Assembly: GCF_000559025.1 (NCBI RefSeq)
Contig: NZ_JAAN01000042.1
Span: 1-64,000 of the forward strand
Direction of reading: 5' to 3'
Source: Luteimonas huabeiensis HB2
GTDB lineage: Bacteria; Pseudomonadota; Gammaproteobacteria; Xanthomonadales; Xanthomonadaceae
Length of the DNA stretch: 64,000 nucleotides
The notes under the pieces were generated by a model. The model was not told the DNA's origin. It saw nothing but the letters and a program-made list of their open reading frames with translations, and made no database searches. This document shows positions 25,323-34,459 of the stretch, one piece after another; the stretch's first letter is position 1, and every line of letters begins with the position of its first letter. Position numbers and translations under genes: made by a program.

Positions 25323-26006
25323 ATGTTTCCCGGTTGGTGGCTCGCGGTCGTCGGGCTCCCCGTCTTCACCCAGCCCCTGCCCGATGCGCTGAAGCCGGCG
25401 CCGATCGCGCTGGTGCTCGGCGAAGTCTCGCTGCGCGCGCCCTGCTACCGGCTGGTGTGCCGCGATGCCGAGTGGACGGGGCAGCGGCCGCGCGCGCTGC
25501 CGCTGCCGCCGCCGCCCGGGGCCGCGGCCAACGTGCGCCGCAAGCAGGCGGCGACCCAGCGCCTGGCCTACCGCCGCCTGATCGACCTGTACACCCCCGC
25601 CGCCGCGCGCGACCGCGTCATCGCCTATGCCCGCAACTGGCGCGTGGACACCACCTATCGCCTGGACGCGGTGCGCGAGCAGGACACCAGCCTGCAGGTC
25701 GAGCTGGGCACCGGCTACCGGATCGAGCCCTATACCGACTACGGCACCGCGGTGCCCGGCGTGGTCGCGCGCGGCGGTTTCAGCCTGCGCCAGCGCTTCG
25801 GCGACAAGGCGCTGTGGAACCAGCGCGTGCTGTTCGAGACCGGCCGCGAGAACACCTACGTGCGCCAGACCATCGGCCTCGACGTCTACCTGCTGGACAA
25901 CTGGACGCTGCACTCCTCGCTGGAGATGTGGCACGACACCGCCGCCGATGGCGGCCAGGGCCGCACCGAACGCTCCGGCGAAGTGCGCCTGCGCTACGCG
26001 TTCTGA
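25323..26006 (+). CDS. Outer-membrane beta-barrel protein, DUF481-related
   Basis: The 227-residue protein has a short hydrophobic N terminus (MFPGWWLAVVGLPVFTQP) that may be a signal peptide. The proline-rich middle is followed by a C-terminal half of alternating beta-strands (TSLQVELGTGYRIEPYTDYG, then LHSSLEMWHDT) ending in the aromatic residue of RLRYAF, as outer-membrane barrels do. Together with the next gene it looks like a DUF481/YdiY-type pair. The length of the barrel part is shorter than usual, and the assignment is moderate. Confidence 0.65.
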   Translation: MFPGWWLAVVGLPVFTQPLPDALKPAPIALVLGEVSLRAPCYRLVCRDAEWTGQRPRALPLPPPPGAAANVRRKQAATQRLAYRRLIDLYTPAAARDRVIAYARNWRVDTTYRLDAVREQDTSLQVELGTGYRIEPYTDYGTAVPGVVARGGFSLRQRFGDKALWNQRVLFETGRENTYVRQTIGLDVYLLDNWTLHSSLEMWHDTAADGGQGRTERSGEVRLRYAF

Positions 26007-26055
26007 AGCCCTGCCCGGGCCGCGCGCCCATCCGATCCCCGAGGACCCCCGCACG

Positions 26056-26817
26056 ATGCCCATGCTGCTGCCCGCCCTGCTGCTCGCCACCGCCCTGCCC
26101 GCCGACAACATCGATGCGGTGGTCGAGGACACCGGATGGCGCGGTACCGGGGAACTGGGCTTCGCGATGGCGCGCGGCAACAGCCGCTCGGAAAGCCTCA
26201 ATACCCGGCTGTCGTTCGAGCGCGAGAACGCGCGCCGCAAGCACCAGCTGCGCGCCTCGGCGCTGCGTACGCGCAGCGACGTCACCGCCGACTTCGACGG
26301 CGACGGCGAGCCGGAGACGCGCTACGAGGTCACCGCCAACCGCTACGACGTCGGCGCCTCCACCGCGCTCAAGTTCGACCCGCGCCGCTACATGGTCGGC
26401 GCGTTCCGCTACGAGAACGACGACTTCTCCTCCTACGAGTACCAGGGCACCGCCTCGATCGGCTACGGCCACTATTTCCTGCGCAACGAGCGCACCACGC
26501 TGCTGACCGAGATCGGCCCCGGCTACCGCCGCGCCCACGAGATCGGCGGCGACGTGCAGAGCGGCGTGTTGCTGCGCGGCCTGGTGGACTTCAAGACCCA
26601 GCTCACCGAGACCACCACGCTGGTCAACACGCTGCTGGTGGAAGCCGGCGACGACAACACCTACGCGCAGAATGACTTCGGCGTGGCGGTGGCGATGAAT
26701 GCCGCGCTGGCGCTGAAGGCCGGCTTCCAGACCCGCCACAACACCGAGGTCGACGATCCGCAGACGCGGCGGACCGACACCCTCACCACGATCAACCTCG
26801 TCTACACGTTCAAGTAG
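26056..26817 (+). CDS. DUF481 family outer-membrane protein
   Basis: The 253-residue protein has a signal peptide (about 1-17, [17 protein letters not shown]). A DUF481 barrel follows: [20 protein letters not shown], repeated aromatic/polar strands, and a C-terminal strand ending [13 protein letters not shown]481 proteins (E. coli YdiY) are putative porin-like barrels, some salt-induced. A GAGGA site precedes the ATG at 26056. Its last 16 bases overlap the end of hemC on the other strand. Confidence 0.85.
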   Translation: MPMLLPALLLATALPADNIDAVVEDTGWRGTGELGFAMARGNSRSESLNTRLSFERENARRKHQLRASALRTRSDVTADFDGDGEPETRYEVTANRYDVGASTALKFDPRRYMVGAFRYENDDFSSYEYQGTASIGYGHYFLRNERTTLLTEIGPGYRRAHEIGGDVQSGVLLRGLVDFKTQLTETTTLVNTLLVEAGDDNTYAQNDFGVAVAMNAALALKAGFQTRHNTEVDDPQTRRTDTLTTINLVYTFK

Positions 26818-27716
26818 GCGGCCGCGCCCGCGGCCAACAGCCGCCGCGCCACCTCCTCGCCCAGCGCCTGCGGCGCCGCGCGCGCGCCGGTGGCCTCGGC
26901 GCGCAGCGCGGCGCCGTCCTCGGCGCGCCCGACCAGCCCGCGCAGGTGCAGCCGCTCGCCGTCGAGCGCGGCCAGCGCGGCCACGGGCACGTGGCAACTG
27001 CCGTGCAGGGCGCGGTTCATCGCCCGCTCGGCCTCCACGCAGGTGCGGGTGTCGGCGTCTTCCAGTGCGGCGGCCAGCGCGACGGTGTCGATGTCGTCGC
27101 GCAGGCATTCCACCGCGATCGCGCCCTGCGCCGGGGCCGGCAGCCATTCCGGCGCCTGCAGGCGGTAGCGGATCCGCTCGCCCAGGCCCAGGCGCTCCAG
27201 GCCGGCGCAGGCCAGCACGATCGCGTCGTACTCGCCGGCATCCAGGCGCGCCAGGCGAGTATTGACGTTGCCGCGCAGGTCGCGCAGCTGCAGATCCGGG
27301 CGCAGCGCGCGCAGCTGCGCCTGGCGCCGCAGCGACGAGGTGCCGACCCGGGCGCCCTGCGGCAGTTCGGCGAGATTGGCGTAGCGACCGCTGATGAAGG
27401 CATCGGCATGGTCGGCGCGCACCAGCACCGCCGGCAGCGCGAAGCCCGGCTCCAGGTCCATCGGCACGTCCTTGAGCGAATGCACGGCGCAGTCGGCCTC
27501 GCCGCGCTGCATCGCCAGCTCCAGCTCCTTCAGGAACAGGCCCTTGCCGCCGATCGCCGCCAGCGAACGGTCGAGCACCTCGTCGCCGCGGGTGGACATC
27601 GGCACCAGCGCCACCTCCAGCCCCGGGTGTGCGGCGCGCAGGCATCTTGCGACGTGTTCGCTCTGCCAGAGCGCGAGCGGGCTTTTTCGGGTGGCGATGC
27701 GCAGGAGGGACTTCAT
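26802..27716 (-). CDS. hemC: Hydroxymethylbilane synthase (porphobilinogen deaminase)
   Basis: HemC joins four porphobilinogens to hydroxymethylbilane in haem synthesis. The 304-residue protein has [17 protein letters not shown] at the N terminus and the catalytic Asp region [10 protein letters not shown]. It also has [24 protein letters not shown], and the dipyrromethane-cofactor Cys241 in [11 protein letters not shown]. It lies downstream of algZ-algR on the same strand, an arrangement also seen in pseudomonads and xanthomonads. Confidence 0.97.
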   Translation of the reverse strand: MKSLLRIATRKSPLALWQSEHVARCLRAAHPGLEVALVPMSTRGDEVLDRSLAAIGGKGLFLKELELAMQRGEADCAVHSLKDVPMDLEPGFALPAVLVRADHADAFISGRYANLAELPQGARVGTSSLRRQAQLRALRPDLQLRDLRGNVNTRLARLDAGEYDAIVLACAGLERLGLGERIRYRLQAPEWLPAPAQGAIAVECLRDDIDTVALAAALEDADTRTCVEAERAMNRALHGSCHVPVAALAALDGERLHLRGLVGRAEDGAALRAEATGARAAPQALGEEVARRLLAAGAAAYLNV

Positions 27717-27767
27717 CGGCGCATTATCCCAGAGCGCACGGCCGCGGCGCGGCTCGCGGCGCCGGCC

Positions 27768-28496
27768 CTACAGCCGGCGGATCAGCTCGCGGACCTGGGA
27801 CACGCAGCGGCGGCTGATCTCCAGCGGCTGCGGCACGTGGCGCAGCACCGCCTGCACCTGGCCGGGACGGCTGCGGCGCATCTCGACCAGCTCGTGGCGG
27901 GCGACCAGGCAGTTGCGGTGGATGCGGATGAAGCGCTCGCCGAACTCGTCCTCCAGCGACTTCAGCGATTCCTCGATCAGGTCCTCGCCGCGGGCGTGGT
28001 GCACGACCACGTACTTCTCCTCGGCCTGCAGGTAGCGCACTTCCTCGATCGGGATCAGGCGCAGGCTGCCGCGCAGGCGCGCGCACAGGTGCGTGCGCCG
28101 GTGCGCGTGGCCGGCCCCGGCCGCCGCCTCGCGGCCGAGGGTGAAGGTGCGCGCGCGCTCCAGCGCGGCATGCAGGCGCTCGGCGCGCACCGGCTTGAGC
28201 AGGTAATCGACCGCCGCCGCCTCGAACGCCGACAGCGCGTGCGCGTCGTAGGCGGTGCAGAACACCACCGCCGGCCGCGGCTCGAACGCGGCCAGGTGGC
28301 GCGCCGCCTCCAGTCCGTCGATGCCGGGCATGGCGATGTCCAGCAGCACCAGCTCGGCGGCGTGCTCGGCGCAGGCGTGCAGCGCCTCCTGGCCGTTGCC
28401 GACCTCGGCCACCAGCCGCACGCCGGGCTCGTCGGCCAGCAGGTCGCGCAGGCGCTCGCGCGCCAGCGGCTCGTCGTCGGCGACGACGACCTTCAT
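27768..28496 (-). CDS. algR: LytTR response regulator AlgR
   Basis: The 242-residue regulator has a receiver domain (about 1-120) with acidic Asp7/Asp8, phospho-acceptor Asp53 in LLDIAMPG and Lys in LLKPV. A LytTR DNA-binding domain follows (about 140-240, with EEKYVVVHHARG and IRIHRNCLVARHELVE). AlgR controls type IV pili, virulence or polysaccharide genes in pseudomonads. It follows algZ, and hemC is next, matching the known AlgZ-AlgR-HemC order. Confidence 0.93.
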   Translation of the reverse strand: MKVVVADDEPLARERLRDLLADEPGVRLVAEVGNGQEALHACAEHAAELVLLDIAMPGIDGLEAARHLAAFEPRPAVVFCTAYDAHALSAFEAAAVDYLLKPVRAERLHAALERARTFTLGREAAAGAGHAHRRTHLCARLRGSLRLIPIEEVRYLQAEEKYVVVHHARGEDLIEESLKSLEDEFGERFIRIHRNCLVARHELVEMRRSRPGQVQAVLRHVPQPLEISRRCVSQVRELIRRL

Positions 28497-28604
28497 GGCC
28501 GCGCCCGGACGGCGCGGCGCGGCGCGATCGTGGTCCTTCGGGCCCGCATGGCATCCGCCTCCTCATCCCCTCGCGCGCATTCGCGCGGCGCCGCCGTCGA
28601 CCGG

Positions 28605-29660
28605 TCAGGTCCCCGGCCGGTCGCCGAGCGGCAGCTCCAGCGTGCATGCATAGTAGCCCCCGTCCCACCCGCCGGTCATCCGCGCCTCCGGGCCGAAAGC
28701 CCAGGCCAGCCGGTGGGCGACGCTGCGCCGGGCGTGCCCGGCACCCGCGCCGCCGCTGTCGCGCGCGGCGGGCGGCGGCGACGGATTGCGCACCCCGACG
28801 TGCAGGCGGCGCGCGTCCGCGCGCAGGACGATCTCGATGGTGCCGCCCTCCGGCAACCGCGAGATGCCGTGCAGCACCGCATTCTCCAGCAGCGGCTGCA
28901 GCACCAGCCGCGGCATCGGCAGCGACCACGGCAACGGCTCCTCGCGCCGCCACGCCACGCGCAGCCGCTCGCCCAGCCGCAGTTGCTCGATCGCCAGGTA
29001 GCGCTCGACCAGCTGCACCTCCTCGGCCAGCGTCGCGCTGCCCTCGCCGGCGGTCAGCGAGGCGCGGAACAGGTCGGCCAGATCGAGCACGGCGCGCTCG
29101 GCGACCGCCGGATCGCGGCGCAGCAGGCCGGCGATCATGTTCATGCTGTTGAAGAGGAAGTGCGGACGGATGCGCGCCTGCAGCGCGTCGGCCTCGGCGC
29201 GCGCATGCGCGCTGACCTGCGCCTGCCACCGGTCGGTCACGTAGAAGTAGCGCAACGCCAGCGCGGCGATCAGCGCGGTGACCGCCGCCGAGCCGGTGGT
29301 GAAGCGCCAGAACCCGGACCACGCGGCCGCAGCGCCCACGCTGGCGTACAGCCCGTGCACGATCGCCGCCGCAAGCCACGCCACGCCCGCCGCCAGGGCC
29401 AGCGCGGCGAGCGCGCCCAGCCGCATCGGCAGCCGCGACAGCGCGCCGCGCGACACGCACAACAGCACCGAGACCGCCAGCGCCAGCCACAGCGCGTAGC
29501 CGCTGACGCTCAGCAGTTGCGGCAGCGTCCACGCCGGCCGCCCGTCGGGCACCAGCGCCACCACCACGACAACCAGTTCGGCCAGCCCCAGCATCGCGCC
29601 CACGCGGCGCAGCCGGCACAGGTCGGGCAGCCACGGCTCGGTCGCGCGCGCCTCGTCCAT
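28605..29660 (-). CDS. algZ: Sensor histidine kinase AlgZ/FimS
   Basis: The 351-residue protein has about six membrane segments in residues 20-140. A LytS/YehU-type kinase domain follows, with phospho-acceptor His167 in IRPHFLFNSMNMIAGL and an ATP-binding N box LVLQPLLENAVLHGI. The C-terminal lobe is degenerate: after ADARRLHVGVRN there is no clear G-box, as in other AlgZ proteins. It is the probable partner of AlgR, encoded about 110 bases downstream. Confidence 0.9.
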   Translation of the reverse strand: MDEARATEPWLPDLCRLRRVGAMLGLAELVVVVVALVPDGRPAWTLPQLLSVSGYALWLALAVSVLLCVSRGALSRLPMRLGALAALALAAGVAWLAAAIVHGLYASVGAAAAWSGFWRFTTGSAAVTALIAALALRYFYVTDRWQAQVSAHARAEADALQARIRPHFLFNSMNMIAGLLRRDPAVAERAVLDLADLFRASLTAGEGSATLAEEVQLVERYLAIEQLRLGERLRVAWRREEPLPWSLPMPRLVLQPLLENAVLHGISRLPEGGTIEIVLRADARRLHVGVRNPSPPPAARDSGGAGAGHARRSVAHRLAWAFGPEARMTGGWDGGYYACTLELPLGDRPGT

Positions 29661-29681
29661 TCCCCGTCCCCAGGCGCCCGG

Positions 29682-30350
29682 CTACCCCGCCGCGAAGCGC
29701 GCCGACAGCCAGTCGCCGAGGTCGGCGATCTCCTCCATGCACACCGCGTGCTGCATGGGATAGGTTCGCCAGTCGACCTGGAAGCCGAGCGCGCGCAGCG
29801 CCTCGGCGCTCTGCTGGCCGGCGGCAAACGGCACCACCGGATCCTGGGTGCCGTGGGCCATGAACACCGGTTGCCGCTGCGCGCCCGCGGCGAGCGCGGC
29901 CGCCGCGGTCTGCGGCGCCGGCAGGTACGTGGACAGCCCGACCAGCCCGGCCAGCGGTTCGGCCCGGCGCAGGCCGGCGGCCAGCGTCACCGCGCCGCCC
30001 TGGGAGAAGCCGGCCAGCACGATCCGCGAGGGCGGCACGCCGCGCGCGCCCTCGCGCGCGATCAGCGCCTCGACCTCCGCCACCGAGGCCAGCACGCCGG
30101 CCTCGTCGGCGCGCTGGGCCAGGTCGAGCGCGCGGATGTCGTACCAGGCGCGCATGCGCATGCCGTTGTTGATCGTCACCGCCCGTACCGGCGCATGCGG
30201 GAACACGAAGCGCAGCGCCGGCCAGTCGCCGCGCACCAGCTCGGGCACGATCGGGGCGAAGTCGTGGCCGTCGGCGCCCAGGCCGTGCAGCCAGAGGACG
30301 GTCCACTGCGGGTCGGCGGCGGTTTCGCGTTCGAAGGTATCGAGCGGCAT
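29682..30350 (-). CDS. Carboxylesterase/phospholipase (YpfH/EstB-like)
   Basis: The 222-residue alpha/beta hydrolase has LHGLGADGHDFAPIVPEL near the N terminus. The nucleophile Ser116 is in GFSQGGA, Asp is in HGTQDPVVPF near 170 and His is in PMQHAVCMEEI near 205. This is the family of EstB carboxylesterase and acyl-protein thioesterases, which cleave short acyl esters. No signal peptide is seen, so it is cytoplasmic. It is followed by algZ 21 bases downstream on the same strand. Confidence 0.93.
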   Translation of the reverse strand: MPLDTFERETAADPQWTVLWLHGLGADGHDFAPIVPELVRGDWPALRFVFPHAPVRAVTINNGMRMRAWYDIRALDLAQRADEAGVLASVAEVEALIAREGARGVPPSRIVLAGFSQGGAVTLAAGLRRAEPLAGLVGLSTYLPAPQTAAAALAAGAQRQPVFMAHGTQDPVVPFAAGQQSAEALRALGFQVDWRTYPMQHAVCMEEIADLGDWLSARFAAG

Positions 30351-30432
30351 TGCGGTCCTGCGGGGTCGGGCGGAGGCGACAGGGTACCGGGCCGCGGCCG
30401 TCCGTGCCGCGCGGGCGCGGCACCGGCCGGGT

Positions 30433-32352
30433 TCAACCGCCGCGGCGCCGCGGCGCGCGCGCCGAGGACGGGTGCGGCTCGGCGCGCAGTTCGCTGGCGC
30501 GCACCAGCACCTCGGGCGGGTCCAGCTCCTCGGGGGTGCAGAAGATGCGCCGGCGCTTGAGCCATTGGCCGGCGGCCGTCGAGGACGTCAGCATCACGAT
30601 CGGGATCGAGCACACCAGGCCCAGGATCACCGGCGACATCCACGCCGCCAGCCCCGGCGAGATCGCCAGCGCCGCGACCAGCGCCAGCAGGCCGAGCAGG
30701 GTGGTGCCGCCGTAGGTGCGCAGCAGCGAGGACAGCGGCTGGGTGCCGTCGTCGCGGCGCTGCGAGTCCCAGCCGGAGTCCCTGCCCGCCAGCACCTCGG
30801 CCACGCCGCGGCACTGCACGTACATCGTGACCGGCGCCATCAGCGCGGCCAGCACCGTCTCCAGCAGCACGCCCGCCGCGGCCCGCAACGCCCCGCCGCA
30901 GCCGCGGCGCATGTCGCGGTCGAGCACGGTGGCCAGGTAGCCGAACAGCTTGGGCGCCAGCAGCATCGACATCGTCAGCGCGAACACCCACAGGAAGCGG
31001 TCGGCGTCCTGCTGCATCCAGTAGCGCCCGGCGGAATAGCCCTGCCCGGGCTCCATCGCCAGCAGCGGCAGCGCCAGGCCGACCAGCATCAGCATCGCCC
31101 ACAGCGGCGCGGTGAGGTAATGGCCGATGCCGATCAGCATGTGCCAGCGGCTGACCCAGTGCAGCCCGCGCGCCACCAGCACCCCGCCGTGCTGCAGGTT
31201 GCCCTGGCACCAGCGGCGGTCGCGCACCAGCATGTCGGTCAGCGAGGGCGGTCCTTCCTCGTAGCTGCCCGGCAGGCCGGGCACCATGTGCAGGGCCCAG
31301 CCGCCGCGGCGCATCATCGCCGCCTCGACGAAATCGTGGCTGAGCACATGGCCGCCGAACGGGGTGGGGCCCTCCAGCTTCGGCAGCCCGCAGTGCGCGG
31401 CGAAGGCGCGGGTGCGGATGATCGCGTTGTGGCCCCAGTAGTTGCTCTCCGCGCCGTGCCACCACGCCACGCCGTGGGCGATCACCGGCCCGTAGACGCG
31501 GCCGGAGAACTGCTGCATGCGCGCGAACAGGGACTGGCCGTTGACGATGACCGGCAGGGTCTGGATCAAGGCGACGTCGTCGTGCCGCTCCATCGCATCG
31601 GCCAGCCGCACCAGGGTCTGGCCGCTCATCAGGCTGTCGGCGTCGAGGATCAGGAACTTCGGCCAGCCGCCGCCCCAGCGGCGCACCCAGTCGGCGATGT
31701 TGCCGGCCTTGCGCTCGCGGTTGTCCTCGCGGCGCCGGTACCACACCCGAATGCGGTCGCCGATCCGCTCGCGCAGCAACGCGAACTCGGCCTCCTCGGC
31801 GGCCTGCAGCTCCGGCTTGCGGGTGTCGCTGAGCACGAACACGTCGAACAGGTCGGCGTGCCCGGTGGCGATCAGCGATTCGCAGGTGGCCTGCAGGCCG
31901 GACATCAGCCGCGCCGGATCCTCGTTGTAGGTCGGCATCAGCAGCGCGGTGCGCTCGCGCGGCGTCGGCAGCGGCGCGCGCGGATCCAGCCCGAGCCGGG
32001 CCGGGCGCCGCTGCAGCATCACCAGGAAGCCGGCCAGCGTGCTCACGAACGACTGCACGATCCACGCGAACAGCGCCACGAAGATCACCAGCAGCACGCC
32101 CTCGGCCACGCTGATGCCGCCGGCGCGCAGCAGCCACCAGATCTGGTAGGTCGCCACCAGCGTCAGCGCCGCCGCGCCGCCGATCACCGCGGCGCGCCGC
32201 CAGGCCATGCCGCGCGGCGTGGTCGGCAGGCGGCCGGGCGGCACCCGGCCGGCATGCAGCGGCCGCACCGGCATGGCCATCGGTGCTTCGGGCGGCATCC
32301 GGGCGGCAGCGGCCGGCGCGGGGGCGCGCGGCGGCGAGGTCGTGGGGCTCAT
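30433..32352 (-). CDS. opgH: Glucans biosynthesis glucosyltransferase OpgH (MdoH)
   Basis: OpgH makes the backbone of osmoregulated periplasmic glucans from UDP-glucose. The 639-residue inner-membrane enzyme has two N-terminal membrane helices (about 50-110). A GT2 domain follows, with [16 protein letters not shown], a DxD-type DADS in [11 protein letters not shown] and the product-binding QGNLQHG (RRWCQGNLQ) motif. Several C-terminal helices are also present. The N terminus is shorter than in E. coli, with only a Pro/Ala-rich lead before the first helix. opgG and opgD are not adjacent, as in xanthomonads, where OPG genes are scattered. Confidence 0.95.
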   Translation of the reverse strand: MSPTTSPPRAPAPAAAARMPPEAPMAMPVRPLHAGRVPPGRLPTTPRGMAWRRAAVIGGAAALTLVATYQIWWLLRAGGISVAEGVLLVIFVALFAWIVQSFVSTLAGFLVMLQRRPARLGLDPRAPLPTPRERTALLMPTYNEDPARLMSGLQATCESLIATGHADLFDVFVLSDTRKPELQAAEEAEFALLRERIGDRIRVWYRRREDNRERKAGNIADWVRRWGGGWPKFLILDADSLMSGQTLVRLADAMERHDDVALIQTLPVIVNGQSLFARMQQFSGRVYGPVIAHGVAWWHGAESNYWGHNAIIRTRAFAAHCGLPKLEGPTPFGGHVLSHDFVEAAMMRRGGWALHMVPGLPGSYEEGPPSLTDMLVRDRRWCQGNLQHGGVLVARGLHWVSRWHMLIGIGHYLTAPLWAMLMLVGLALPLLAMEPGQGYSAGRYWMQQDADRFLWVFALTMSMLLAPKLFGYLATVLDRDMRRGCGGALRAAAGVLLETVLAALMAPVTMYVQCRGVAEVLAGRDSGWDSQRRDDGTQPLSSLLRTYGGTTLLGLLALVAALAISPGLAAWMSPVILGLVCSIPIVMLTSSTAAGQWLKRRRIFCTPEELDPPEVLVRASELRAEPHPSSARAPRRRGG

Positions 32353-32819
32353 GCGCGAGGGGATGGCGTGGAGAACGGAAGGCACGGCGCGCGGACGGCG
32401 GACCGGACCCGGGGCGACTGGCGATGGATCACGCGCGCTCCTGCTGCGGACAAGACCGACATGATGCCCGCACCCCGCGTTCATTTTTCGCAAATCCGGA
32501 GCGATTCGCCTCCCCGCGCTCAACCGCGGGACAGCTTCGCGCGCCTGCAAACGTTTCCGGCCGCGGGCGAGCCGCAGCGATGGCGACGCGCCGCGCGCGA
32601 CGATGCGCGGCAGCACGGCGCCGAGGTCGTGCGGGCCTGCGATCGGTCGGCGTCTTCCCTCGCCGTCCGCAGGCCGCGCTGGAAGTCGGCCGCCGGCGTG
32701 CGCCGGACGACGCCGGCCCTGGGCGTCCCATCCTGTCACGCCGGCCGGGCGGCATCGGCCGCGACCGGCGCAGCGCGCGCCTGCGGGAGCGCGGCCCGCA
32801 GGCGCGCGCTGCGTGCGGA
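32353..32819. other. Intergenic region upstream of opgH, no gene seen
   Basis: About 470 bases separate the opgH start from the end of the DUF892 gene. Open frames here are arginine-rich shadows without signal or domain. The only notable site is the 8-bp palindrome AAACGTTT at 32549-32556, in a GCAAACGTTTCC context like the site at 25296. The region presumably contains the opgH promoter, but I could not place it. Confidence 0.5.
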
Positions 32820-33314
32820 TCAGGCCGCCGCGGCTTGCGCGTTGCCGCCGCCCTCGGCCAGCAGCGTCAGCTTCTCGTCGGTGGCCTTCTCCTCCTCCAG
32901 CGTTTCCTTCAGCAGCTTCAGCGCATCGGTATAGCCGAGCTGCTTGGCCAGCGCGCACAGGGTGCCGTAGGAGGCGATCTCGTAGTGCTCCACCTTCTGC
33001 GCGCCGCCGATCAACGCGGCGTCGCGCAGCGGCCCGGCCTCGATCGTGTCGATGACCTCCTTGCCCTCCTCGATCAGGCCCTCCATCGCCGCGCACTTGA
33101 TGCGCTTGACCCGGGTTTCGAGCAGTTCGACCACGCGGTCGATGCGCTCGATCTGCCCCTGGGTCTCCTCCAGGTGGGTCTCGAACGCGGTCTTCAGCTC
33201 GGGGTTCTGCGCGGCGCGCGCCAGCCTCGGCAGGGCCTTGGTCAACTGCTTCTCGGCGCTGTAGATGTCCGACAACTCGTGGATGAAAAGTTCTTCGATC
33301 GTGGTGACGGCCAT
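32820..33314 (-). CDS. DUF892 ferritin-like protein (YciF family)
   Basis: The 164-residue all-helical protein has the DUF892 features: [20 protein letters not shown] at the start, [16 protein letters not shown] in the second helix and [15 protein letters not shown] in the third. The conserved Glu/His positions could bind a di-iron centre as in ferritin-like folds. YciE/YciF-like proteins are stress-induced in enterics. A GGAGA site lies 5 bases before the ATG. It stands alone. Confidence 0.93.
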   Translation of the reverse strand: MAVTTIEELFIHELSDIYSAEKQLTKALPRLARAAQNPELKTAFETHLEETQGQIERIDRVVELLETRVKRIKCAAMEGLIEEGKEVIDTIEAGPLRDAALIGGAQKVEHYEIASYGTLCALAKQLGYTDALKLLKETLEEEKATDEKLTLLAEGGGNAQAAAA

Positions 33315-33592
33315 GGGTGTCTCCGCAAGCGAATCGATGAGGGGATGCGATGCCGCCGCGCCCGGCGACGGAGCCAGACGCTACGCGGGGCGGGGTGATC
33401 GCGTGGTGACTCCTGCGCATGCCTTTCGTTAGCCGGCGAAGAACCGCAACGCCGGGACCGCGCCCGGCCGGGAGCCGGCGGCCCGGGCGCCGAGAGCGAC
33501 GCCGCCATGCGCACTCATGCCGCGCCGCGCGGGTTCGGCCCGCGGCCCCGGGCCGCGAGCGCCGCACGAAAAGCGGGACCGCCCGGCCGCGC

Positions 33593-34459
33593 TCAGGACG
33601 CGTCGGCGAGCGCCTCCAGCAACCCGCACAGGCTGCGCAGGTCCTGCGCGTTGTGCAGCCCCACCCGCCGCAGCTTGGCGGCGCTGCCGCCGCGCAGGTA
33701 GTGCAGCCAGGCAGCGGGCGCCTCCGCGCCCGGCAGGTCGTCCTCGCGCAGCACGCCCAGCAGCTGGCGCTCGGCGGTGGCGAGCCGGCAGTTCGGCCAG
33801 ACGTTGCGGTAGCGGCGCCGCATCGGGTGCAGCAGGTCGATGTGGCCGCAGGCCGGCAACGGATCGGCCATGCGCGCCAGCCGATAGCGCGTGCTCAGCA
33901 GCGGGCGGTCGTAGCTCTTGCCGTTGTAGCTGAGCAGCACCGTGTCCGCGCCGATCCAGCCGGCGAAGGCCGCCAGCATGGCGCGCTCGGCGGCCAGGGT
34001 GGCGATGGTGAGCTGGCGCAGGCGCAGGCCGCCGTCTCGCCAGTCGGCCGCGCCGATCATGAAGGCGCGGGTGCCGGTGCCGCCGGCCAGCCCGGTGGTC
34101 TCGGTGTCGAACGCCAGCACGCGCGCGCGCGCCACCTCGCCCTGGCCGATGCCGTGCAGCGGCAGCGCCTCGCCGGCGCCTTCCCAGGGGATGCGCTGCT
34201 CCAGGTAGCGCAGCCCCGGCGCGATCTCCTCGCCCGGCAGCGCGCGGTCGGCGGCGGGCGCCGGGCGCAGCGCCGGCTGCGGGCGCAGGTCCAGCAGCCG
34301 GCGCAGCTGCGCGGCCGGATCGGCGCGGCGCGCGGGCGCCGCTGCGGACATGGGCGGCGTGGGCGGCACCGGCGACCGCGACGGTGGCGCGGGGCGCGAC
34401 GGCACCGAACCGCCGGCCTGCCGCCGCAGCCCGGCCAGGCGGCTGGCCAGCGCGCTCAA
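33593..34459 (-). CDS. mrfB: RNase H-like 3'-5' exonuclease, YprB/MrfB family
   Basis: The 288-residue nuclease has a DEDD-type RNase H-like fold. The first acidic pair is in [13 protein letters not shown] (about residue 125), the second motif is [17 protein letters not shown], and the third region is around [10 protein letters not shown] and NAQDLRSL. This matches the YprB domain of Bacillus subtilis MrfB, which works with helicase MrfA in removing mitomycin-type DNA damage. The start is a TTG at 34459 overlapping the helicase stop (TTGA), with a GGGGAGG site 4 bases before it. That indicates tight coupling to the helicase. Confidence 0.85.
   Translation of the reverse strand: MSALASRLAGLRRQAGGSVPSRPAPPSRSPVPPTPPMSAAAPARRADPAAQLRRLLDLRPQPALRPAPAADRALPGEEIAPGLRYLEQRIPWEGAGEALPLHGIGQGEVARARVLAFDTETTGLAGGTGTRAFMIGAADWRDGGLRLRQLTIATLAAERAMLAAFAGWIGADTVLLSYNGKSYDRPLLSTRYRLARMADPLPACGHIDLLHPMRRRYRNVWPNCRLATAERQLLGVLREDDLPGAEAPAAWLHYLRGGSAAKLRRVGLHNAQDLRSLCGLLEALADAS

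Noticed and set aside
26946-30560. 1204-codon plus-strand frame
   Set aside because: It covers hemC, algR, algZ and the esterase in antisense; composition is His/Gln/Arg-rich noise.
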